Translations under genes and position numbers: made by a program
Source of the DNA: an uncultured Prevotellaceae bacterium
GTDB taxonomy: Bacteria > Bacteroidota > Bacteroidia > Bacteroidales > Bacteroidaceae
NCBI GenBank assembly: GCA_900314655.1
Contig: OMWC01000005.1
Location: 81,840 to 145,839, forward strand
Direction of reading: 5' to 3'
Length of the DNA: 64,000 bases
The notes under the pieces: generated by a model
The model's database searches: none
The model's input: only the letters and a program-made list of their open reading frames with translations
Told to the model about the DNA's origin: nothing
In this document: piece after piece, positions 28,101-35,155 of the stretch
Position numbering within the stretch: the first letter of the stretch is position 1
Layout of the letters: each line of letters opens with the position of its first letter

Positions 28101-28254
28101 GCTGTGCGACAAGATTGGAATCCAGGGAGCCAAGGTCTACGTTCAGGGCAAGAACCTGGGCATGCTCTACTCCTCGGTGGATTTCATGGACCTCGACACG
28201 GGAGCCACTTTCTTCAACCGCGGCTTCACCATCGGTCTGCAACTTGATTTCTAA
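25102..28254 (+). CDS. SusC-like TonB-dependent outer-membrane oligosaccharide transporter
   Basis: 1050 residues. Signal peptide ~1-36 (cut after SAMA-Q), carboxypeptidase-regulatory-like domain ~38-115 (VTGTIVDAAGEPIIGASV), TonB-box region and plug from ~117 (LLDEVVVVGYGVQRKSDVTG), then a 22-strand barrel ending in the aromatic C-terminus GLQLDF. With its SusD partner it imports glycan fragments across the outer membrane using TonB energy. The co-regulated enzymes point to RG-I oligosaccharides. The stop is 37 bp before the susD start. The first repeat-controlled gene of the PUL. Confidence 0.96.
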   Translation: MKQIHLRDRLLSGTNVLRQLMFLFMVVLCTSSAMAQKKVTGTIVDAAGEPIIGASVMVKGTSNGAVTDLDGNFTINNVPEDATLVFSYVGYRTQNLSARGKSNFQISLEEDKQLLDEVVVVGYGVQRKSDVTGALTRVNEEQLNNRPVSNAIEALQGKAAGVDITTSERPGTLGSIRIRGNRSINASNEPLYVVDGVPLSSGGIESLNSRDIESIDILKDASSTAIYGSRGANGVVLITTKRGKEGKLQLTYNGSVTFEKIVDKSPAMNASDYITWRRWAYYNSSSASTAYPRGDQPTLENDRKIFTGDDVAWKNIEKGWEGGSWDGSKVTDTDWTDLVTQTGITHEHTLRAQGGTKDMQASFSFGYLNNEGTQKGQEYERYNAAVTADVQATKWFKMGGSINASWSKQDYGFSRTGQSSSSGPTDIYGAAKAILRYTLPYDENGQIINMPGGSTTNTYTVIDEWTKSNDNREVFRALGSFYGQIDFGKIFEPVQGLMYKMQFGPDFRYSRQGIYLDATSATRLGGKNYVRRGDDRHFSWTLDNMLIYNRTFGDHAIGLTLLHSASKYNAESSSINEEGNPFPSFLWNNMGTGIDITEPNYKVGLGTGLTENSLQSWMARVNYSFMDRYLLTASVRRDGSSVLSEGNKWDTFPSLAIGWRMEQEKWLRDVNWIDQLKLRFGIGVTGNSSVGPYGTLGVISGYWMPFSTGNSFILVTNEPYYSSGSNKLPNKNLGWEKTTQYNFGIDFSFLRGRINGAFDIYTSRTKDLLLAMSLPSLTGYPSMMDNIGETKNKGFDLTLNFIPVQTNGFEWISTLNAAWQKDEIVELANGKQDDINNAWFIGESISVYYGFESAGLWQEGDASEMEKFNANGAKFTPGNVRPVDQNGDYKIDAADRVILGNRNPRWTLGWSNTFSWKGLELNIDLFGRFKYKISTGGEGQLGMYQQREIDYWTPDNTGAEWQKPIYNQSGGDPYSGLLGFKDASFIKIRNLSLGYRLDKTLCDKIGIQGAKVYVQGKNLGMLYSSVDFMDLDTGATFFNRGFTIGLQLDF

Positions 28255-28291
28255 AAGATAATATATGTTGAACTACAGAAAGAATAAGACT

Positions 28292-30433
28292 ATGAAATAT
28301 ATCAGTAAAATCATGATAGTTGCCACGGCAGTAGTGGCACTGGGAGGAACCACCTCCTGTTCGGACAGTTTCCTGGAGGAGGATTCAGGACACATGCTGA
28401 CCGACGGACTGCTTGAGACGGGCGATGGCGCACTCGCCATGGCTGCAGGACTCTATGCCAATCTGCGTTGGCACTTCGGCTACGAGTGGGCATACGGTAT
28501 CACCCTCTACGGTACCGACGAGTTCACCAACGGTGCCGACCTGACCTCAGAATGTTGGAACACCTACGACAACCGTCTGAATCCGCTCGACCTGACCACA
28601 GCCCTGGGTGCGGCCAACAAAAACTGTCCTGCCGTCTCGGCACTTTGGGATGAGATGTACTATGGTATTTCCACGGCTAACCTCGTTCTCTCGCGGGCAA
28701 ATCTCGTCAGCGATGAGAGCAAGCGCAACCAGGCCCTGGGCGAGGCTTACTTCCTGAGAGGCTACAACTACTACCGGCTGTTTGCCCAGTATGGTGCTGT
28801 CACCTTGCAGACTGAGCCTTCAAAGGCTGACTCTATCGTGAAGCACTACAAGCGTGCCACCGAGGAGGCCACGCTGGGACAGGTGATTTCCGATTTCGAA
28901 AATGCCTATAAACTGCTGCCCACGAAGAAGAACCGCGGCAACGGCACATGGACCCGCTACACGGCTGCCCACTTCCTGGCCAAGGCATTGCTTTATCGCC
29001 AGTCGGAGCGCTGTAAGGCCTGGAACAGTGCCTATCCCGCTGCCACCGACCTGAACCGTGCCATTGAGCTTTGCGACGAGGTGATCAAGGCCTGCCCGCT
29101 GGCTCCCGACTACCGTTCTCTCTATGCCGACTGGGAAGGCGTGGACTGCTCTAACGAAGGCTTGAGCGAAATCCTGATGGTTGCTGAGCACAACGATGCC
29201 AGCTCTACGCAGGGACGTTACGGCAACCGAACCTACAACTACTTCAATCCGCAGTTCTCCAACTTCTCTGGCGGCTGGACTCAGCGCGGACAGTATATCG
29301 GCGGCATGGACTTCCAGCGCTGCCGTCCCACGGAGTATGCCTACGAGATTTTCGACAACGTGAACGACTCGCGTATGTGGAAGACCTTCAAGACGGTCTA
29401 TGGCCTGAACAATATTCCTAAGGGAAAGACACCGGCTGTGGTGGCCAAGGAGAATGGCGTCCAGGAGAGTCAGGTTCCCACACTGGGCGACAATGGTATC
29501 CTCTTCATCCTGAACAAGAAGGACGACCCACGTTTCCAGGATGAATCCACCTATGGAACCTTCGGCCGTGGTGCCGTGGCCCACTCTTTTGTTCATCCTG
29601 AGACTGGCAAGTGGGTGCCCAATGTGTTCCCTGTTTATCTTGGCGGAAAATATGTGTTGAACACCTATGGTGTGAATGGCAACCCCTCGCAGTCGAACGT
29701 GTTCTGCGGAATCAATAAGACCGACGACGGCTCGCGCACTGCTGAGAAAGGCGATGCCCATCGTGACGTGATTATGGCCCGCACGGGCGAGACCTATCTC
29801 ATCAAGGCCGAGTGCCAGGTTCGTCTGGAAAAATACAACGATGCCATTGCCACAGTCAACCAGCTCCGTGCCCGTGCTCAGTGGAAACAGGGTGAGGACC
29901 GTGAATACTACTCGGATGGTTCGCAGGCATTCACCTCTAACTCAACGGGTGCCTCCATCCTGGGTAAATGCTATCCGAATGCCGACAATAAGAAAGAGGA
30001 ACGCCTGAATAACCTGCAGGCTTTCCAGGCCTCTTATCTGACCAAGAGCACATACTATCTCTCTACCGGCATCAAGCGCACTACCAATGCTTCCGATCTG
30101 CAGATAGCCAGCTATAACCAGCTGCCCGCCGAAGATGAGGCCATCCTGAGCGAACTGGGTGTCACCGACGTGAAAGACCGCCTGATTAACTTCATCTTCA
30201 ACGAGCGTACACGCGAGTTGCTGGGCGAGTGGAACCGCTGGGAAGAGCTGAGCCGTACCGACCTGCTCGTGAAGCGTGCCAAGGCTTTCAACCCCGAGGC
30301 TGCTCCCAATGTGCAGGAACGTCACAACTATCGTCCTATCCCTCAGAAGTTCATCGATACCCTCCAGAACGAGGATGGCACGAACCTCAGCGATGCTGAA
30401 AAGAAGGCATGGCAAAATCCTGGATATAATTAA
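28292..30433 (+). CDS. SusD-like surface glycan-binding lipoprotein
   Basis: 713 residues from the ATG at 28292; an in-frame ATG at 28265 would add nine residues before the signal peptide and is less likely. A lipobox-type cysteine at about residue 23 (GGTTSCSD) predicts a lipoprotein. The RagB/SusD fold is indicated by AEAYFLRGYNYYRLFAQYGA (~150 in part), a TPR-like helical body and the C-terminal FNERTRELLGEWNRWEELSR. It caps the SusC barrel and captures oligosaccharides. Its length exceeds many SusD proteins (~550), as seen in RG-I loci. Confidence 0.95.
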   Translation: MKYISKIMIVATAVVALGGTTSCSDSFLEEDSGHMLTDGLLETGDGALAMAAGLYANLRWHFGYEWAYGITLYGTDEFTNGADLTSECWNTYDNRLNPLDLTTALGAANKNCPAVSALWDEMYYGISTANLVLSRANLVSDESKRNQALGEAYFLRGYNYYRLFAQYGAVTLQTEPSKADSIVKHYKRATEEATLGQVISDFENAYKLLPTKKNRGNGTWTRYTAAHFLAKALLYRQSERCKAWNSAYPAATDLNRAIELCDEVIKACPLAPDYRSLYADWEGVDCSNEGLSEILMVAEHNDASSTQGRYGNRTYNYFNPQFSNFSGGWTQRGQYIGGMDFQRCRPTEYAYEIFDNVNDSRMWKTFKTVYGLNNIPKGKTPAVVAKENGVQESQVPTLGDNGILFILNKKDDPRFQDESTYGTFGRGAVAHSFVHPETGKWVPNVFPVYLGGKYVLNTYGVNGNPSQSNVFCGINKTDDGSRTAEKGDAHRDVIMARTGETYLIKAECQVRLEKYNDAIATVNQLRARAQWKQGEDREYYSDGSQAFTSNSTGASILGKCYPNADNKKEERLNNLQAFQASYLTKSTYYLSTGIKRTTNASDLQIASYNQLPAEDEAILSELGVTDVKDRLINFIFNERTRELLGEWNRWEELSRTDLLVKRAKAFNPEAAPNVQERHNYRPIPQKFIDTLQNEDGTNLSDAEKKAWQNPGYN

Positions 30434-30523
30434 TATGCTGAAAGGTTTTTTAATGCAATTAGGTTAAGATTAGTTATACTAATGTATAGTGGTTAGTATA
30501 GTTAGTAGCAATTTAATGACCAG

Positions 30524-30564
30524 GGCGGCAGTTGTCGGGATGACAACTGCCGCCTGTCTTTTTC
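30524..30564 (+). terminator. Rho-independent terminator of susCD
   Basis: A perfect 13-bp stem (GGCGGCAGTTGTC) with loop GGGAT is followed by TGTCTTTTTCT. The T-run is on the plus strand, so it ends the susCD transcript; it directly abuts the convergent HTCS stop codon. The rest of the 130-bp gap holds no gene. Confidence 0.9.
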
Positions 30565-33500
30565 TATGATTCTTTTTGGTATCTGGAAGGTGACATTCCG
30601 TAATATTGCTTGAAGCAACGGCTGAAATAGAGTGGATCGGAGAAGCCGCACTGATAGGCCACTTCTGCTACCGTAATCATTTCTCCTTGGTGGAGCAGTT
30701 CCGCTGCGCGGTTCATACGTTGTCGGCGGATATATTCCTTGGGCGAATAGCCTGTCAGTTCCGACATCTTGCTGTAGAACTGTGTGCGGCTGTAGCCTGT
30801 AACGCGGGCTAGATCGTCCACCACGAATTCGGGATTCGATAGGTTGGCACCAATCTTGGCTTCCACAATCTTCAGGAAGTTGCGGTCACGCTCACTGGTG
30901 AGGATGGTCGCAGGGTCGCTTGGTGAAGATTCTGACTGCTTGCTGATAACCCTTGGCGAATTAACTTGGGGCTTGCTGCTTGAAGCCTCATGTTCGCCCT
31001 TCTGGGTGTAGGCAGTGCGTAACTTGTCACGTTGCTGAATCAGCGACAGGCAGCGGGCTACCAATACCGTTGGACTGAAGGGCTTGGGCAGATAGTCGTC
31101 GGCTCCAAACCTGAGTCCCTGCACTTGTTTTTCGACGCTGCTGATAGCTGTGAGCAGGATGAAGGGGATGTCGAAGAGATTGTCGTCGGCGCGGACTTTC
31201 TTCAGTAGTGTCATACCGTCCATACGGGGCATACGGATGTCGCTTACTATCAGGTCGATGGGTTCTGCTTCCTGTTGATGGAGTCGCTGGAGTGCTTCCT
31301 GTCCGTCGGATGCCAGTTCAAGCAGGAAATAGGCTGAAAGTTCGCTCTTGAGATAGGTCATGACGTCCTCGTCGTCTTCCACGATGAGCACTCTTCGCTG
31401 GTTGAGCGGTATGGGTGGCAATTCCTTGTAGGCTGGATGATAGGTGTTGGGCGTTGGGTGTTGGGTGTTGGTGGCTTGAGCCTCCGAGGTGGGCAGGAAG
31501 TCTTCGGGTGTATAGATGCTGTCGGTGTCGGGCAGCGTAAGGGTGAAGATGCTTCCGCCGCCAGGGTTATCCTCGTAGCGGATTTCTCCGTGGTGGGCTT
31601 CCACGAGCTGACGGGTGAGATGGAGGCCTATGCCGAGCGAGGAGGCTGCGCGGACGGGGGTGACGAACCTCGTGAAGAGTTCGGCTTGCTTCTCTCGGGG
31701 AACTCCGGGGCCTGTGTCTTCTACACTGATCATGATTTGGCGGTCTTTCTGTTTCAGCCTGACTGTGACTTCTCCTCGTGAGGGTGTGTATTTCAGGGCG
31801 TTGCTGATCAGGTTGTAGAGTATCTTGTCCATCATTCCATGATCAAGGGGAAGGGTGTGCTGTCGTGAGAAGGGGAGGAACTGCAGGTTGATGCGTTTGT
31901 TCTCGGCTACGTCTGTGAAGCCTTCCACGATCTGGCGCACGAATTGAACCACGTCGGTTTCCTGCAGCCGGAGTGAAAGCTTGTCGTTTTCCAGTTTGTC
32001 CACTTCCAGCAACTGATTGACAAGCCGGAGCAACCGGTCGGTGCTCCGTTGCATATTGCTCATGGGCTGCTTCAGGGAGGCAGGCAGGTCTTCCGCTTTG
32101 CGCATACGTTCCATGGAACCTTGGATGATGGTGAGCGGCGTGCGGAATTCGTGGCTTACGTTCATGAAGAACTGCTGTTTGAATTGGTTTATCTGTCGGT
32201 TGATGCGGATGCGATTGCGCAGGCGGTAGGTGGCGAGCAGCAGACGGGCGATATACCAGATGATGGCTCCGGCGGCCAGGAGGTAGAGGGCGCGGGCCCA
32301 CCAGGTGAGCCACCAGGGTTGGAGTATCGTGAATTGCATCTCGCTGATTTGCTCGGGATTGGTGGCCAGCCTCACGCGGAAGGTGTAGCGGCCAGGCTTG
32401 AGGTCTTTGTAGATGGCTTCGTTTTCGCGGGTGGCTGGGCTCCAATTGGTGTCGAAGCCGCGGAGCATATATTCGTATTCGGCTTTGTAGGGGAATTCGT
32501 AGCTGAGGTCAGAGAATCGGATGATCAATGAGTTCTCGTGATGACTGAGGCGGACGGGTAGGAACTGGCCGCTTGCTGATGTCTCGAGGTCGTAGGGCAG
32601 TCCGTTTACGGATAGGCTGGTGATGTGGGCTTGGGTGATGGGTGTTGGGTGTTGGTATTCTTTGGGGGTGAGTGAGTCGGGGTGGAAGACGATGAGTCCG
32701 TGCTTGGTTCCGAAGAGAAGTTGGCCGTCGGGCAGGAGACAGGCGGAGTTTTCGCTATAGACTTCTCCCAGTTTGTGGGCTGAGAGGTAATAGGTGGTGA
32801 GCGCCTGGGTTTTCCGGTCGATGCGTGTCAGTCCGCGGTTCATGCCTATCCAGAGGTTGCCTTGGCGGTCGGCGATGACGGTGTTGGCGGTGTTGTCGGC
32901 GAGTCCTTGTTCGGTGGTGATTTGGTGGAACTGCATCGTTTGTGTTTTTGCAGGTTGGCAGAGGTCTTTGGTGGGAATATAGTAGAGTCCGCCTCCGGAG
33001 GATGCCAGCCAGAGGGTGTCATGGTGCTCGAAGACGTCGCGGGTCTCGTAGTATCCGAGGGTGCTGTTTCCCTTGTGGTAGTAATGGTAGGCATGGGGAT
33101 TGACGGTTCCGCCCTGGGGTGCTACGGAGTCGGGGTGGAATACGATGAGTCCGTTGGCGCATCCCACGACGATATGGCCCAGACTGGTCTGAAGGAGCAC
33201 GGTCATGGTGCGCATGAAGGAATTTTCGGTAAGCAGGCGGCGGAACTTGTAGGTGCCGTCGGCTTGTGGAAGGGCGAGACAGAGGGCTCCGGTGTTGACG
33301 GCTACCCATACGCGTCCGCGACTGTCGCAGAGGATGTCGAATACTTTTCCGGGGGCCAGCGACAGGGTGTCGTTAGGGTCGTAGTGATAGTGGTGCCCAT
33401 CTACGCTGATGCCCATGTTGCGGGTGCCTGTCCAGAGGTGTCCTTCACGGTCTTTGCAGACGGCCAGGAAGTCATCGTTTAAACCGATGTCGAAGGGGAT

Positions 33501-34952
33501 GAAGGGTGATGGTTGATGGTTGATGGTAGATAGTTGATGGTTGATGGTTGGTGGGTTTACGTTCACCTGATAGGCATCGCCGGTGAAGTTGCCTGCCCAG
33601 AGGCGGCCGTCGGCAGTCTGGCGTACCATGCGGAAGAAGTTGGAGTAGTTGGGCGTGAGTCCGTCATCTACGAAGAGGCGTGTGATGCCTCGGGGCATGG
33701 TGGAGAGAATGCTGATGCCCATGTTCTCTTGTGATATCCAGATGTTGCCCGAGCGGTCGTTCATGATGGCCTGGATATAGTCGGTCTCGATGGGACTCAC
33801 TCCTTTCTCTCGTGGTGAGAAGTGCTGCAACTGGCTTGCCGTGGGGTCGTAGATGAAGAATCCGTTTCCTTTGGTGATAATCCAGATGTATCCGTTAGCG
33901 TCGGTGGTGACGCTGATGGGGTGTGTGTCGGGTTTGTTGATGAGGTTTGTCTCAAGCACATCGAAATGGTAGATGGCATTGCGGCGGAGATCAAAGTAGT
34001 GGAGACGGCCCTTCAAGTCGTTCATGTAGTAGTTGCCGCTGTCGTCTGTGAAGACGGCCTGGCCGCCCATCTCTATGTGGAAACTGCTGATTTCGCCCGT
34101 CGTAGGATTCACCCGGAAGGTCTTCTGGGGGGTCACTACGAGGAGTTGCCCTTGATAGGGGATGAGTCCTGTTGGTGACAGGCTTTCGGCGTTGGTCTTT
34201 AATCGCTCGGTCGTGAGGTTTGGCCCCACGGTATAGATATGCCCATCGGTGGAGGTGAGGTATATCTTCCCGTCGAGCTCGGCCATATAGCTGATGTACT
34301 TCTCGATGACCGTCTTCAGGCCGCCTATGGAGTTTGCGGTTTTCGCGTAGAGGGCTTTGTCGGTGGCTATCCATATGTTGCCATGGCTGTCTTCGTGGAT
34401 GAATCGGATATTGTTGGATTTCAGACTGCCGTTCTCCCGGCTGTATTCGGTGGCTTTTACCTCGCCGTCTTGATATTTCACTTCGAGGCATCCTGCTCCC
34501 TTTCCTTTATACCAGAGCCAGCTGTCGCCCGTTCGGGTGACGTGGCACGAGCTGTAGTTGCGGTCGTTAGGAAGTGAGCCGTTGTAGTCGATGAAGCGTC
34601 GGCGGTGGGTGTCGTAGCAACTGAAGTGTTCTCCCTGCAATCGGATAAAGAGGAGCCCGTTGCGGGGGTTCTGATGCAGTTCGCGCAGCTTGTTGCTCAG
34701 CAGCAGGGCGTTGTTGCCCTGCTCGCTATGGCGGAATGTTTCCACGAAGTAGCCATCGTAGCGGCAGAGTCCGTTGTCGGTGGCCAGCCATACGAATCCC
34801 AGCGGATCTTGCACCATGCTGATGATATAGTTGCTGGGCAGACCGTTGGTGGTGTCGAGCTCTCGATGTTTCAGTTCTATGGCTGCCAGCCGTGTCATGC
34901 CTTGTAGCATGAGACATAGTAGCAGGATGGTTATTCTATAGTTAGCATTCAT
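30564..34952 (-). CDS. Hybrid two-component system regulator (HTCS)
   Basis: 1462 residues from the ATG at 34952 (a GTG lies nine bases upstream). N-terminal signal/TM segment, two seven-bladed Reg_prop propellers (~25-780; NGLPSNYIISMVQDPLGFVW in part), Y_Y_Y domain (~790-860), TM (~870), HisKA with VSHEFRTP (His ~933), HATPase (VEDTGPGVP, GIGLHLTRQ), receiver with SDIRMPRMDG (Asp ~1238) and an AraC output domain. It senses a periplasmic oligosaccharide and activates its locus. Three heptad arrays are inserted in frame: in the propeller, before Y_Y_Y, and between HATPase and receiver. Convergent with susCD. Confidence 0.96.
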   Translation of the reverse strand: MNANYRITILLLCLMLQGMTRLAAIELKHRELDTTNGLPSNYIISMVQDPLGFVWLATDNGLCRYDGYFVETFRHSEQGNNALLLSNKLRELHQNPRNGLLFIRLQGEHFSCYDTHRRRFIDYNGSLPNDRNYSSCHVTRTGDSWLWYKGKGAGCLEVKYQDGEVKATEYSRENGSLKSNNIRFIHEDSHGNIWIATDKALYAKTANSIGGLKTVIEKYISYMAELDGKIYLTSTDGHIYTVGPNLTTERLKTNAESLSPTGLIPYQGQLLVVTPQKTFRVNPTTGEISSFHIEMGGQAVFTDDSGNYYMNDLKGRLHYFDLRRNAIYHFDVLETNLINKPDTHPISVTTDANGYIWIITKGNGFFIYDPTASQLQHFSPREKGVSPIETDYIQAIMNDRSGNIWISQENMGISILSTMPRGITRLFVDDGLTPNYSNFFRMVRQTADGRLWAGNFTGDAYQVNVNPPTINHQLSTINHQPSPFIPFDIGLNDDFLAVCKDREGHLWTGTRNMGISVDGHHYHYDPNDTLSLAPGKVFDILCDSRGRVWVAVNTGALCLALPQADGTYKFRRLLTENSFMRTMTVLLQTSLGHIVVGCANGLIVFHPDSVAPQGGTVNPHAYHYYHKGNSTLGYYETRDVFEHHDTLWLASSGGGLYYIPTKDLCQPAKTQTMQFHQITTEQGLADNTANTVIADRQGNLWIGMNRGLTRIDRKTQALTTYYLSAHKLGEVYSENSACLLPDGQLLFGTKHGLIVFHPDSLTPKEYQHPTPITQAHITSLSVNGLPYDLETSASGQFLPVRLSHHENSLIIRFSDLSYEFPYKAEYEYMLRGFDTNWSPATRENEAIYKDLKPGRYTFRVRLATNPEQISEMQFTILQPWWLTWWARALYLLAAGAIIWYIARLLLATYRLRNRIRINRQINQFKQQFFMNVSHEFRTPLTIIQGSMERMRKAEDLPASLKQPMSNMQRSTDRLLRLVNQLLEVDKLENDKLSLRLQETDVVQFVRQIVEGFTDVAENKRINLQFLPFSRQHTLPLDHGMMDKILYNLISNALKYTPSRGEVTVRLKQKDRQIMISVEDTGPGVPREKQAELFTRFVTPVRAASSLGIGLHLTRQLVEAHHGEIRYEDNPGGGSIFTLTLPDTDSIYTPEDFLPTSEAQATNTQHPTPNTYHPAYKELPPIPLNQRRVLIVEDDEDVMTYLKSELSAYFLLELASDGQEALQRLHQQEAEPIDLIVSDIRMPRMDGMTLLKKVRADDNLFDIPFILLTAISSVEKQVQGLRFGADDYLPKPFSPTVLVARCLSLIQQRDKLRTAYTQKGEHEASSSKPQVNSPRVISKQSESSPSDPATILTSERDRNFLKIVEAKIGANLSNPEFVVDDLARVTGYSRTQFYSKMSELTGYSPKEYIRRQRMNRAAELLHQGEMITVAEVAYQCGFSDPLYFSRCFKQYYGMSPSRYQKES
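31447..31474. repeat. 7-bp array in the HATPase-receiver linker of the HTCS gene
   Basis: TTGGGCG, TTGGGTG, TTGGGTG, TTGGTGG. On the minus strand it encodes TNTQHPTPN, the same peptide as in the GH2 gene at 15801-15835. Confidence 0.9.
32631..32658. repeat. 7-bp array before the Y_Y_Y domain of the HTCS gene
   Basis: TTGGGTG, ATGGGTG, TTGGGTG, TTGGTAT; it encodes YQHPTPITQ on the minus strand. Confidence 0.85.
33506..33554. repeat. 7-bp array (TTGATGG) inside the HTCS propeller
   Basis: Seven units in exact register: GTGATGG, TTGATGG, TTGATGG, TAGATAG, TTGATGG, TTGATGG, TTGGTGG. They encode TINHQLSTINHQPS, a duplicated heptapeptide. Confidence 0.9.
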
Positions 34953-34983
34953 TTCTCTCACAGGCAGATTAGTTATACTGCTG

Positions 34984-34991
34984 CAAATTTA
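34984..34991 (-). promoter_or_regulatory. -7 promoter element of the HTCS gene
   Basis: TAAATTTG on the minus strand, 32 bp upstream of the HTCS ATG. No clear -33 TTTG at the right distance. Confidence 0.5.
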
Positions 34992-35076
34992 TTAAAATTC
35001 TGACAAATATGAATATATTTTTTCAACCGATTTACATACTATTGTACTTTTTTAATCAAATTGCGGACAAAAGTCC

Positions 35077-35107
35077 TTTGGGCTGTTGGTTCTTTTCCTT
35101 AAATTTG
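35077..35107 (+). promoter_or_regulatory. Consensus Bacteroidota promoter for the GH2 gene at 35152
   Basis: TTTG (35077-35080), 19-bp spacer, TAAATTTG (35100-35107): a full match to TTTG-N19-TAnnTTTG. Predicted transcription start near 35112, just before an octamer array. Confidence 0.8.
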
Positions 35108-35118
35108 CAGAAGATAAA

Positions 35119-35155
35119 ATGGAGAAAATGAGAAAATGAGATAATGAGAAAATGA
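35119..35155 (+). promoter_or_regulatory. Octamer-built ladder of overlapping mini-ORFs in the 5' leader
   Basis: Units of AGAAAATG place ATGs at 35119, 35128, 35136, 35144 and 35152. The first four open frames of two to six codons and stop almost at once. The 35128 and 35144 mini-ORFs read ATGAGAAAATGA, so each stop overlaps the next ATG; the last hands over to the GH2 start at 35152. Confidence 0.7.

Noticed and set aside
33506..33554. CRISPR-like array
   Set aside because: Units are 7 bp with no spacers and lie within coding sequence; no cas genes are in the window.
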